This document shows, one piece after another, positions 33,301 to 44,754 of a stretch of DNA of 64,000 nucleotides. Each line of letters starts with the position of its first letter. Position 1 is the first letter of the stretch. The position numbers and the translations under genes are program-made. Where the stretch lies: assembly GCA_029204045.2 (NCBI GenBank), contig CM055063.1, positions 40,271,562 to 40,335,561 on the forward strand. The letters run 5' to 3'. The DNA is from Tillandsia leiboldiana (lineage: Eukaryota > Streptophyta > Magnoliopsida > Poales > Bromeliaceae). Under the pieces are notes generated by a model. The model saw nothing but the letters and a program-made list of their open reading frames with translations. It searched no databases and was not told the DNA's origin.

Positions 33301-34129
33301 CCGTGCCGGTCAGGAGCCGGTCTGTTGCAGTACTTATGACCGTGCCGGTCAGGAGCCGGTCTGTTGCCTCTGGGATGGGACCGTGTCGGTCAGGAACCGG
33401 TCTGCATCCCGCAGCTAAGATGTGAGTTAGTGGGCATAGTAGGCAGTACCGGTGTTCACCGGTGTCTAGATTGGGTTACCCAGGCAGGCATATGTATACT
33501 CTGATGTATGCATTTAGCCACTCTTTTAGCTTATTACTTGAGAGGCAACTTAGTGATAGCTTTTATCAGTTGTTATACGTATAGCTCACCACCTTGTTTT
33601 ATTTCCCCGCCTCTTGTAGTCCTAGTGGGCAGGTCTGTGATAGAGGTTTACCCACTAGGGGAGGCTACTGTTTTTATAGTAGTTCTGACCCCCACTGTTT
33701 TCCCTTTTCTTGTCCCCTTTGTTTTGCAGAGTCATCTGCTGGAGTTGCGGGACCCTCTTCCCAGGATCGAGGTAAGAGGATCGCTGACTAGATAGCTGCT
33801 ACCCCGAGCTCGAGTTTAGTAGTTTTGTTGTATCCCCTGTACACTCAGACGGTTGTATTTTCTTTTATTTTTGGGTCTGGCTGCGGCCAGCTGGTTGTAT
33901 TTATTTCGTGAGCTGGGAGAGACACATGTATATTCATGAGAGATTATTGTACTTTTATTTCCAGCATTTGTCTGAGATGTACTAGTTTCAGTTTAGCTAT
34001 GTTTTATGCTCCAGTATTATTTCTTTTATATCTGAGCAGGTTACCAGTGCTTCGTGTACACGCGAAATACCGTGTGCACGGCGGATCTGTGGACGAGCCC
34101 GGGTTCTGGTTTACACCCGGGGCGTGACA
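33301..34129 (+). repeat. Shared TekC/TekD LTR, part 2
   Basis: Resumes in the minisatellite (CCGTGCCGGTCAGG) and ends GGGGCGTGACA at 34129, then TekD's primer site. It matches 41665-42487 closely. Together with 19979-22357 it is the 5' LTR of TekD, now split by 10.9 kb. Confidence 0.95.
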
Positions 34130-34137
34130 GATTAGTT

Positions 34138-34149
34138 TGGTATCAGAGC
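34138..34149 (+). promoter_or_regulatory. TekD primer binding site (tRNA-iMet)
   Basis: TGGTATCAGAGC, eight bases after the LTR end at 34129. Confidence 0.96.
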
Positions 34150-34310
34150 TTAGGGATAGGTCAGTTGGGACTTAGGAAACCCTAGGCTTTTTGGCAGACC
34201 CTAGGAAGGCAGGGCGTGAGTGACGCGATATTTTGCGAAAGTCGGCAATTTGTTATTAAACTCTTCCTGTGAGAGGAGAGGGACTGGCATAGCCTATTTC
34301 TGGTGGACTG

Positions 34311-34334
34311 TTATGTTGGCTGCAGACAACATAA
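34311..34334 (+). promoter_or_regulatory. Leader hairpin with CTGCAG loop, TekD
   Basis: TTATGTTG, loop GCTGCAGA, CAACATAA. Identical to TekA and TekE, about 160 nt after the primer site and 90 nt before the gag ATG. See the TekA entry for interpretation. Confidence 0.6.
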
Positions 34335-34424
34335 GGTTACAGAAATAGGGGGATGTCCATGACTTTCGCTGGATTGGGTCGAGTGTGGTTTTGTTTACTG
34401 ACCCGTGGTTTCTTGTGTGGCAGG

Positions 34425-37400
34425 ATGCCTCCTAGGCGGCAGATCCCTACTCGGGGTACTCCTATACCCCCGGAGGAGCCGGAGCAGTCCGGGCCCTCTG
34501 AGATCAGTGAGCTGAGGGCCATGGTGGCCCAGTTGGCGGAGAGTCACCGCCGACAGGAGCAGAGGTTTGAGCAGTTGCTGGCTCAGGTTGCGGCACCTCC
34601 CCCTACTACTGTAGAGGCCCCCGTACCACCGGTTGTACCGCCGGCTATTCCACTAGTCCCTACGGCACCGTCGTCTAGCAGTGCGGCTCAGGGGGTGATC
34701 AGGCCATTGACCCCAGCGGAGGAGCAGGAGTTTGCTGACAAACTCGCACAGTTCTGTAAGCGAGGACCACCTAGGTTCTCGGGGCGGAGCACTCACCCAT
34801 GGGAGATAGGATCGTGGTTAGCATCAATGGAGAAGTTGTTCAGAGATTTCTTCGTTGATCCGAGATTCAGAGTACACATGGCCGTACATTGTCTAGAGGG
34901 GGATGCAGATGCTTGGTGGCGTCGGGTCGAGCCCTTAGAGTTTCAGATCACCCGACAGCTACCCTGGTCGGAGTTCAGGAGGATGATCCTTGATACCTAT
35001 TTCTCCACGAGCGTGAAGAAAAAGCTAGAAGATGATCTGAAGAATCTTCAGCAGGGTGATCGAACAGTGTGGGACTACTTTCAGGAGTTCACGCAGTTGC
35101 TCAACTTCGTACCCTATGTTGTCAGGGATGGGCTGCACCAGGTGGAGCTTTTTGAGACGGGTCTACGCCCAGAGATTTATACCTTAGTGCATGCCCAGAG
35201 GCTCCAGACTTTGTCAGAGGCTGTGGATCACGCGCAGTGGGTGGAGAGGGGAGATCATGTGGTCGCTAGGCGCGGAGGCTTGGTCGCTCAGAGTTCTGAG
35301 AGGAAGCGGCAAGCACCAGACGATGGGGGACAGGCCAGTTCATGGAGGCCGCCCCGACCGCCACCGCCTCAGTTTACGGGCCGTGGGCGTTCGGAGCGGC
35401 GAGGGCCTGGGGGATCCCAAAGGCCCCCGCAGCAGCAGCAGCATCAGCAGCCCCAGCGACAGCAGCAGCACTCGCAGCAGCAGAGGTCGCAGTCGCGACA
35501 GCAGGGGTCACAGCGGCAGAGGCAGCAGCAGCAGCAGTCGACGCAACCCCGGTCTACAGTTGGGTGTGTTTTCTGCAGGGGTCAGCACCCCTCTGATACT
35601 TGTGAGATGAGGCACGGTCGCTGTTTCAGATGTGGGCAGTCAGGTCATCGGCGAGCTACTTGCCCTTTTTCGACATCGCCGGCTCCTTCCTCAGCATCAG
35701 TCCCTTCGGTGCCCCAGCAGCGGCCTTATGCTCCAGCGAGCAGGGCTCCTTCTTCCCACCCTGCAGATTACCGACCACCAGCTCAGAGCGGACGGGTTTA
35801 TGCCGCCCAGGTGGAGGACTCCTCGTCAGCCGACCACGTGGTGGCAGGTATTATTTTACTTTTTGGCATTAGAGCTCGCACTTTATTTGATACCGGTGCA
35901 TCACATTCTTTTATCAGTAGAGCATTTGCATCATCGCATGGACTAGAGTTAGGTCAGTTGCCGCATGCATTAGAGGTACAGATTCCCGATCATATTTTGC
36001 ATGTAGAGGAGTGTTGTTGGTCTTACCCTGTACAGCTTGAGTCTTGGATTTTGCCAGCGGACCTGATGGTCCTTAGTCAGCTGCGAGATTTTGACATTGT
36101 ACTGGGGATGGATTGGCTGGCTCGCTATTTCGCGACGATTGATTGCGCCGCGAGGACTGTTACTTTTAGCGAGCCAGGTCAGGAGGTGTTCGTTTACAGG
36201 GGGTGCCAGAGTGCTTTCTTTGCCTCTGTGGTTTCGACTTCTCGAGCGAGGCAGATGATGCGCAGTGGATGCGTGGCCTTTTTGGCGTCTGTGGTTAAGG
36301 AGCCTACGGCGGCACCGGAACTCACGGATATCCCTATTGTCCACGAGTTCCCGGATGTGTTTCCTCCAGAGCTGATTCATATGCCGCCGGATAGGGAGGT
36401 TGAGTTTTTGATTGACGTAGTTCCAGGAACTGCGCCAATCTCTAAGGCTCCTTACCGAATGGCACCGGCTGAGCTGCGAGAGTTAAAGGCCCAACTCCAG
36501 GATTTAATGGACAAAGGTTTTGTCAGACCAAGCGTATCGCCGTGGGGAGCGCCGGTGCTATTTGTGAAGAAGAAGGATGGATCACTTCGACTATGTGTTG
36601 ATTATCGGGAGTTGAATAAAGTGACCATCAAGAACAAGTACCCTTTGCCGCGCATTGATGACTTATTTGATCAGCTGCAAGGGTCTTGTGTCTTCTCCAA
36701 AATTGACTTACAGTCTGGTTGCCACCAATTGAAGGTGAAGGCCGAGGACATCCCAAAGACGGCATTCAGGTCGCGGTACGGGCATTATGAGTTCACCGTC
36801 ATGCCTTTTGGATTGACAAATGCCCCTGCTGCTTTTATGGATTTAATGAACAGGATTTTTCGACCATACCTAGATCGGTTCATCGTTGTTTTTATCGATG
36901 ACATCCTAGTTTATTCCCAGAGCGATGTGGAGCACGAGGAGCACTTGAGAATTGTGCTGCAAATTCTGAGAGAGAGGAAGTTGTATGCCAAGCTATCTAA
37001 GTGTGATTTCTGGCTTCGGGAGGTTGTATTTTTGGGCCACGTGATTTCAGCCGCTGGAGTGGCAGTAGACCCGGCGAAGATTGAGGCAGTCTGGGATTGG
37101 CCCCGACCGACGACGGTATCAGAGGTTCGCAGTTTTATGGGCTTAACTGGATATTACCGTCGGTTTGTGGAAGGTTTTGCGAAACTTTCCACACCCCTCA
37201 CTCGTTTGACGCGAAAAGGGATTAAGTTTATCTGGAGTGAGGATTGCCAGAGGAGCTTTGAGGAATTAAAGAACAGATTGATGTCGGCTCCTATCCTTTC
37301 CCTCCCTGTTATGGGGAAAGGATATGTGATTTACAGTGATGCATCGCACAGTGGACTTGGTTGCGTGCTGATGCAGGAGGGAAGGGTAATCGCTTATGCC

Positions 37401-39236
37401 TCTCGGCAACTGAAGGATTATGAAAAGAATTACCCTACCCATGATTTGGAGCTAGCTGCAGTAGTTTTTGCACTGAAGTTGTGGCGCCACTACCTGTATG
37501 GGGAGCGCTGCGAGATTTACACCGACCACAAGAGCTTGAAATACCTGTTCACACAGAAGGAGCTCAACTTGAGGCAGCACAGATGGTTGGAATTGTTAAA
37601 GGACTACGATGTAGACATATTATACCATCCCGGCAAGGCCAACGTGGTTGCTGATGCCCTGAGCAGGAGAGCAGTACAGAGTTTATCTTTGATGATCACC
37701 GATCAGGCGCCATTACTCTAGCAGATGAGGCGGTTAGAGGTCGAGGTTGTGTCCCCTGGGGTCTCTGTTAGACTTATGTCTCTAGTCGTGCAGCCCACTC
37801 TGTTGGACAGGATTCGAGAGAGACAGAGTGAGGACCCCCACCTGATGAGGATTCGAGAGCAGATGAAGACTGGTTTGATAGGGGACTTTTCAGTCGATGC
37901 TTCGGGAGTACTGCGGTACAGGGACCGAGCTTGTGTGCCTATGGATGCAGAGATCCAAGAGCAGATCTTGAGGGACGCCCACTATACACCTTATACCATC
38001 CATCCTGGTGGGACTAAGATGTATAGGGACCTTAAGGCACAGTTTTGGTGGAATGGGATGAAAAGAGACACTGGGAGATTTGTAGCACACTGTCTAACTT
38101 GTCAGCAAGTAAAGGCTAAACATCGTGTACCTGCTAGCAAGTTGTAGAGTCTCCCAATCCCTGAATGGAAATGGAAACATGTTACGATGGATTTTGTCAC
38201 AGGTTTGCCGAGAGCACAGATGGGGGCGGATGGTATCTGGGTAGTCGTGGACAGACTTACCAAATCCGCTCACTTTTTACCGGTTCAGATGACTTGGCCG
38301 ATGGAGCGACTAGCACAGGTGTACTTGGCAGAGGTAGTTAGATTGCACGGGGTACCCGTTTCCATCGTATCAGATAGAGACCCGAGGTTTGTCTCGCATT
38401 TCTGGAGGAGTTTACAGACAGCCTTGGGGACGCAGCTCCGATTTAGTACAGCATTCCACCCACAGACCGATGGGCAGTGAGAGCGCACTATTCAGACCCT
38501 CGAGGATATGTTGAGAGCATGCGTTCTGGACTTTGGAGGAGGATGGTACCGACACTTGGGATTAGTTGAGTTTGCGTACAACAACAGCTATCAAGCGAGC
38601 ATCCAGATGGCTCCGTTTGAAGCTTTGTATGGACGCAAGTGTCGGTCACCCCTATATTGGAGTGACGTGGTTGAGAAGAAGACTTTGGGTCCTGATCTAC
38701 TATTAGAGGCAGAGGAAAAGGTCAGATTGTTACGACGACATCTCGAGACCGCCCAGAGTCGACAGAGGAGTTATGCTGATACTCGATGGCGAGACTTAGA
38801 GTTTCAGGTGGGTGACCATGTTTTTCTGAAAGTCTCGCCTTCGAAGGGGATTCGGAGATTTGGTATTCGTGGGAAACTGAGCCCTCGTTATATTGGACCT
38901 TTCGAGGTGTTGGAGCGCTTAGGGCCAGTTGCCTACAGGCTTGCACTTCCTCCCAGGCTTTCAGGTGTTCACAATGTCTTTCATGTATCGACTCTGAGGA
39001 GGTATGTTCATGACCCGTCCCACATCATAGATTTCACCTCATTGGAGGTTGCTGAGAACCTGAGCTATGTTGAGCGACCGTTGAGGATCTTGGACCGTGA
39101 GGTTAGGGAGTTGCGCAGTCGGGCTGTCCCTTATGTGAAGATCCTCTGGAGCAGTCACGATGAGCGCGAGGCTACCTGGGAGCTGGAGTCAGCGTTGATG
39201 GATGCTTACCACCACTTGTTCGAGGCCCCTGTTTGA
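34425..39236 (+). pseudogene. gag-pol: TekD gag-pol polyprotein, three premature stops
   Basis: 1604 codons in one frame from MPPRR to the final stop. Gag core, Gln-rich linker and zinc knuckle (CFRCGQSGHRRATC, near 35623-35664); protease with intact DTGAS; RT with FIDD near 36892; RNase H DASH and DALS; integrase zinc site and D,D,E; chromodomain-like end (VKILWSSH, ATWELE). Stops: TAG at 37719-37721 between RNase H and integrase, TAG at 38145-38147 (a CAG codon in TekC), TGA at 38478-38480 (a TCA codon in TekC) in the integrase core. The 1122-codon open part would still cover gag, protease, RT and RNase H but no integrase. The gag ATG follows an acceptor-like GTGTGGCAG. Confidence 0.95.
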
Positions 39237-39270
39237 GGTATGACTTTTGTTTCGAGGACGAAACTTTTTC

Positions 39271-39283
39271 TTGTAGGGGAGGA
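39271..39283 (+). promoter_or_regulatory. TekD polypurine tract
   Basis: TTGTAGGGGAGGA before TGTAG at 39284; one base differs from the TekA and TekC tract (TTGTGGGGG). Confidence 0.85.
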
Positions 39284-40118
39284 TGTAGTGTTCTGGTTTT
39301 CCCATGCAACTTTCCGATGAATCCACTGTGTAGAATACCTAGTGTTGGTGTGTCTGGCCCATGGTGCATCAAAGGGGTGCCACAGATGGACCTTGTGAGA
39401 CTTTGATAGCTGATTTGGCCTTCGGCTGCATTTGCCAAATTTTAGAAAAGGTTTTGGGCCAATCTGAGGTTGGATTTGGATTCAACGCGGAAAAACGCTT
39501 GAAAACGGCTTTTTTCTTGTTAAATTTGGAGTCCGGATGACCAAAAACGGGCTTCCGGAAGTTTTCGGGGATTTTCGGTGCATGGGGGGGGCTCGTGGAC
39601 CGGCCTGAGCCATGTGGCGGCCTATTATTGGCTGGCTCACGCAGCTCGGTCCACGGGGAGGCGCTGCGGTGCATGGACCGCGGGCGGGGGACGCGTGGCG
39701 TGCCCGGAATGGCCGGCGCACGCGGCACGGCTCAGCGACTTTGCGGGGTTGCGGTGGACCGGGTGCATGACACGTGGGGGCTTGGGATTTGCTGGCTCAT
39801 GAGGGCGCGGTCCACGGTGTGCGCAGAGGGGCGCCTCGGGACGGCGCGCGCACACGAGCGCCAGGCGGGCGGTCGGCCGCACTCGAGTGCGGACGCATGT
39901 CGGCACGCGACAGGCGGGCCGTACCTACCCCCGCTGACCGCGGGGGGACACGTGGCGCGCGGCGGGAGCTTTGCACTGCTGTCCCCTGTTGTGGGGTGAC
40001 GTGGCTTCACCAGGGGCTTTCGGGCGCGTCGGACAGGGTTTGTACAACCGGATTTCCGGGCGCAGTGCGCCCGAATGTTGCGCCCGAAAACCCGACCCTT
40101 TGTGTAGTGGGCTGGGCC

Positions 40119-40126
40119 TATAAATA
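40119..40126 (+). promoter_or_regulatory. TekD 3' LTR TATA box
   Basis: TATAAATA after GGGCTGGGCC. Donor-like ACAG|GTAGG 269 nt downstream; no ATG between the presumed start (about 40150) and the donor. Confidence 0.8.
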
Positions 40127-41617
40127 GGGGACTTTGGGTCACTTTGCTCCTTTTTCTGAGCGGTTTTCACAGGGATTTCTCTTGGGCCTTTCTTTCGCTA
40201 CTTGATCCACTTTTCACTGGGCATCCCTGGGATTTTTGGGGGCACGCATCCCGAGGTTGGCGATTTTTCGGTGCGGCGCGACGCTCATTCTCCGGTGACC
40301 CGCTTCGCCCCTTCTCAGTGTTTGGGCTCCCCCGACTCACCCCGACTTCTGATTTCGCCGATTTTCACGCCGTTGGACTCAAGACAGGTAGGACTTCAAC
40401 TCCTGTGTTTTGAGATTCCTCGTTTTCTGTGCTGATCTTGGAGTTTTCTGAGCACCCATTTGACCCATTTTTCTTCGCGGACTTTTGGACAGCACCGCGG
40501 TGTTCTTGCCGTATCTTTTCGCTCAGACGTCGGATCGAGGCGATTCAAAAGGCATTTTTCATCTACATTTCACAAGGAGTCTCCTGGATTTTTCTCAGAT
40601 TTTTCTGGATTTCTCTCGAAGGTTAAAATCTCCTTTCACTGTGGTTCTTTGACACAGATTTTCTGGACAGTTTGGTTTGAGGTGTTCCACTTGCAGAAAT
40701 TGTAACTCAGCGTAGAAAAATCGGATTTGGACGTGCAGGTACTCGTTTCGACGGGCTCGTCGCGAGGATCGCGATAGTATTTTTCTTGGAATTTTCCGGG
40801 CATTTTTCGCAGGTGAAAATTGTGGAACTTTGGACTGTGGTATTAGTGGACAGATTTTTGTAAACTGTGAATGTTTAATTTATGTATGTTCCTTCGGGGT
40901 ATTTTGTACAGAGTTGTGGTGACTATTTTGGACTGAGCATGGGATACGCTTTTGGGTAAGGGATTAGCGCTCGAGGAGGGTGATGTTGTAAACCTCCTAC
41001 TTATGATTTGTCACTAGGCCTATTGGAATGCTCTTGATCATGTTGTTAGTAGAACTGTGAAATGGACCTAGCATGCTTGTATGAGATCATGGTTTCTTTG
41101 TTAATATTTGCATTGTCAGAAAACTACAAGTTAGTAGGTTGTGTTTCCATGCTTTAGATATGTAGTATAATTACTTGGAAATCATGCTAAATCCATAACA
41201 TGTTGAATGTTTAATGAAAGGTTGGGACATGCGGTTAGAGTACTTAAAATGGTTCCATCAAGAAAAGGACTCTTGCATGCTTGAATGGTCACCTAGATAG
41301 GCCACCTTTTTTTGCTACACTATCATGCTGGAATTGACTTAGGAGAAATCATGTTTCATTCTTTCTCCAGTCACTTAGACATAGGGGATAGTATGCTCTG
41401 ATTAGAGCAGGGACTGGGATAGTGTAGTCAGCTTTGGGATTTGGGGACAGGCAGGTTTGAGGACAGGGTACTCGCGGCAACTGCGGATTTCGGGCGGTTG
41501 ACCGGACTGTTATTAGTGCATCAGATTTGGGGATAGGGGATCGGGACTTCTTTAGTGGATGGGTTGTTCCCACTTAAGTAGAGTCTTGGTCCAGTCCGAC
41601 TATATCGGGTTACTTGT

Positions 41618-41770
41618 GATCGTGCCGGTCAGGAGCCGGTCTGTTGCAGTACTTGAGGCCGTGCCGATCAGGAGCCGGTCTGTTGCAGTACTTATGACCG
41701 TGCCGGTCAGGAGCCGGTCTGTTGCCTCTGGGATGGGACCGTGTCGGTCAGGAACCGGTCTGCATCCCGC
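41618..41770 (+). repeat. LTR minisatellite (CCGTGCCGGTCAGGAGCCGG)
   Basis: Four imperfect units of about 38 bp sharing CGTGCCGGTCAGGAGCCGGTCTGTTGC. Sire1 inserted into the same minisatellite in the shared LTR. Related arrays occur in solo LTR S2 (61326-61448) and, with another unit, in S1 (55262-55346). Confidence 0.9.
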
Positions 41771-42487
41771 AGCTAAGATGTGAGTTAGTGGGCATAGTAG
41801 GCAGTACCGGTGTTCACCGGTGTCTAGATTGGGTTACCCAGGCAGTCATATGTATACTCTGATGTATGCATTTAGCCACTCTTTTAGCTTATTACTTGAG
41901 AGGCATCTTAGTGATAGCTTTTATCAGTTGTTATACGTATAGCTCACCACCTTGTTTTATTTCCCCGCCTCTTGTAGTCCTAGTGGGCAGGTCTGTGATA
42001 GAGGTTTACCCACTAGGGGAGGCTACTGTTTTTATAGTAGTTCTGACCCCCACTGTTTTCCCTTTTCTTGTCCCCTTTGTTTTGCAGAGTCATCTGCTGG
42101 AGTTGCGGGACCCTCTTCCCAGGATCGAGGTAAGAGGATCGCTGACTAGATAGCTGCTACCCCGAGCTCGAGTTTAGTAGTTTTGTTGTATCCCCTGTAC
42201 ACTCAGACGGTTGTATTTTCTTTTATTTTTGGGTCTGGCTGCGGCCAGCTGGTTGTATTTATTTCGTGAGCTGGGAGAGACACATGTATATTCATGAGAG
42301 ATTATTGTACTTTTATTTCCAGCATTTGTCTGAGATGTACTAGTTTTAGTTTAGCTCTGTTTTATGCTCCAGTATTATTTCTTTTATATCTGAGCAGGTT
42401 ACCAGCACTTTGTGTACACGGGAAATACCGTGTGCACGGCGGATCTGTGGACGAGCCCGGGTTCTGGTTTACACCCGGGGCGTGACA

Positions 42488-43787
42488 ATACGTCCCACAA
42501 TGCCCTGACCACTCGGCCCACTACTCGGGCGAGGAACTCTATGTCCAGAAAGAAATGCAATGTGTGAGATGACTAAAGCATAAAAGAACCTAGCCCAGAT
42601 TAAGGTTCTCTATTGGTCTGGTTAAACACATGCAACATATGACAGGGGTGCTAGTCAAGGTTCCAATAATACACTTATTCTAGCATGCTGACTCCTATCA
42701 TAATAGAATTAGAAGGAAGTCCGCAGACTTAGAGAAAATCCAACCCACCTCGGTATGCCACTAATTGCTCGTAGACACTTGCAATTGGCCTCCACGCAAT
42801 TCCTTGCCTCTACCGGAGTCCGCACGCAAAACGGAGCACGGTGCCGGAGTCCGCACGCAAAACGGTGCACGCCGCGGGAGTCCGCACACAAAACGGTGCA
42901 GTAAAACACGGTCACTAACACGCATAAGAGCATGGGGTCAAATCCAATGTCCAAAAGGACGCCCAAAAACTATGCCAAAAACACCGCAAAAATCAACAAG
43001 CGGGACCTACCTCGACAGCGTCGCGCCGCCCATCTGGCTTTTTGGAACACCTCGCGCGCTCCGCGAGGTCCACGGCGCACCGCCGCACCCCACGAAATCC
43101 CCTCCCTCTCTCCCTTTTGGTGCCCGGTTGGAGAAGAAAAGGAAGAAGAGAGGAGAAATGGTGTGCGGGTGGAGAAGGAAGAAAAGAAGAAGAGAAGAAT
43201 AAGGGGAGGTGGTGGTTCATTGGACCCACCACATGGGTCCACCCAAAGGGGAACCGCCACGTGGCGGTCCACCCCTCTGCGGACGCGCACCAGCCCCAGG
43301 CGCCCCCCCCCCCCCCCCTGCGCCACGCAGCACACTTCCCAGCGCGCCACGCGGGTACGATACCCGCGCGCCACACGGGCGCGGGATACCGTGCGCGCCA
43401 CACGGGCGCACCCCCCCGCGCGCCACACGGGCGCACGCCCCCGCGCGCCACTCGGTCGCGCGCCCCCGCGCGGGCCTGCTGCGACCCGCAGCAGCCAGTG
43501 GGGCGCTGCCACGTGGCGCCCCACCTGCCGCGCGCGCTTTGCACGCTGCGCCTCGCGTCTCGCGCCGCGCGCCAACGCCTCGGGATCCGTGTCGTCTCGA
43601 GATTCGTGCACGTTCGCCCGTTTAAGCCCGGAAATAGCCAATTTTGACTGTTTTCGCGCGCTGAGTCCGTTTTTGGCATCCATTCGACGCACAACGGGCC
43701 CAATACACCAAAAATAGGTGTTTTCTCATCATCAAGCACACGGTCGAGTCGCACGGGGATTCCGGGACACCACATCGGGTCCTCACA
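42488..43787 (-). repeat. TekE 3' LTR, truncated
   Basis: 42488-42760 resembles 48015-48360 of the other LTR (ACTCGGCC, CGGGCGAG, CCTAGCCCA); about 43640-43787 resembles its last part (TTTTCGCGCGCTGA, CGGGTCCTCACA). The middle is different: GC-rich, with CGCGCCACACGGGCG-type repeats at 43380-43450 and a run of 16 C at 43303-43318. The minus strand starts TGTGAGGACCC at 43787. The 240-278-codon ORFs here run on both strands through compositional repeats and are not genes. Confidence 0.75.
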
Positions 43788-43800
43788 TCCTCCCCCACTA
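43788..43800 (-). promoter_or_regulatory. TekE polypurine tract
   Basis: Minus strand TTTAGTGGGGGAGGA flush against TGTGAGGACCC. Confidence 0.85.
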
Positions 43801-44754
43801 AAAGAAAGTTTCGTCCTCGAAACTAACACGGCTCAAAAGGGAGTCTCCAAGCCAAAGATAAGCATCCATCAACACAGTCTCCAACTCCCCAGTCGCTACT
43901 CACTCTCCACAAAGCGAAACCAAAGATGGAAAAACCTCATGAACTCCAAAAACTGGGGACAAGGAAGAACAGTGAACTCTACTCGTCCAAACTACACGAA
44001 TTACGCCAACACAACCAACAAGAAAGGTAAAGACCGCACCAGCAGGAAAGTCATCAACCCCAACTATCTATTTAGAAAACATCTGAAATTAACGAAAAGT
44101 TCAAAAATTCCGAAAGACCAGTGCCCTTGCCCCAATCAAACAAGAACAAGTTCGGGCACCGTCTCCATTTCTGGAGTAGCCTTTCGAAGCTTTCGTCCTG
44201 TTCGTAAATTTCAGCATAAGGGTGAGAAAAAGGGAGAGAAGTGTTGATGCCGTTCCTGCTGTGGCTACAAAAACGGAAGCTACGATCTATCCGTGACCCC
44301 TAGAGACACAACCCTATCCGAGACCCCAAGAGACACAACCTCTAGTCCTAGGCGTCACCTACGCTCAACCGGTAGCACCTAACCCAAAACCGCTGAAGCC
44401 ACTGCTGCAGGAAGGATACCTCGGTGACCTGTGAAAATGATCTCCTGTTGTCCAACTCGCAGGAAGGTCGCTGTTCTTATTCCACAATCAGTCGTTGCAC
44501 GATACCACACCAACTGGTCCATCCCGTGTGCTCAATCTGAGTCGTGGAGCTGTAACTGAACCGTCACACCTGCCGGTGTACTTCCCAAATCTCAGCTGTC
44601 CTGATCCTGCCCCATAATCCTCCTCTGCTCGTAGGATACTGTGTAGAATCCAATTGCAATTACCTGTAGCAAACTTCCTATCCCCTATCCATGCAGAGAT
44701 GCAAATGCCCTAATATCATGTGTAGAAGGATGCAGCGGTACCAAAAAGCTCAAC
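43801..44754 (-). pseudogene. TekE pol remnant
   Basis: No usable frame. 43805-43920 matches the end of pol (the GAGGACGAAACT edge and the tail codons TTGGAGACT); 44440-44754 resembles the protease region (compare 5560-5860 in TekA). RT, RNase H and nearly all of integrase are absent between them. About 43940-44440 I cannot place. Confidence 0.6.

Larger units (their letters stand above)
16295..34129 (+). mobile_element. TekC: Ty3/gypsy chromovirus lacking its 5' half, with 3' LTR split by Sire1
   Basis: Plus-strand copy of the TekA/TekD family. Its 5' LTR, leader and most of gag are gone: homology to TekD starts at CTTGTGAG just before the gag zinc knuckle, directly against inverted TekJ gag. 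The 3' part is complete, with a polypurine tract at 19966-19978. Its 3' LTR (19979-22357 plus 33301-34129) is also the 5' LTR of TekD. Confidence 0.9.
33301..42487 (+). mobile_element. TekD: Ty3/gypsy chromovirus, plus strand
   Basis: Full internal region (34130-39283) between the shared LTR and its own 3' LTR (39284-42487). Leader, gag, protease, RT, RNase H, integrase and chromodomain-like tail are all present in one frame, broken only by three stop codons. The 5' LTR is interrupted by Sire1, so the U3 promoter is now separated from gag by an extra 10.9 kb. Confidence 0.95.
39284..42487 (+). repeat. TekD 3' LTR
   Basis: 3204 bp, TGTAGTG to GTGACA. U3 about 0.84 kb with TATA box, donor-like site at 40388, 75-bp conserved block at 41275-41353, a four-unit minisatellite of about 38 bp at 41618-41770, and the highly conserved end ACACCCGGGGCGTGACA. 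This is the intact template for reading the split shared LTR. Confidence 0.96.

Noticed and set aside
42970..43829. ORFs of 201-278 codons on both strands in the TekE 3' LTR
   Set aside because: They overlap in several frames, are driven by CGCGCCAC-type repeats and a C run, and cross the LTR/polypurine boundary.
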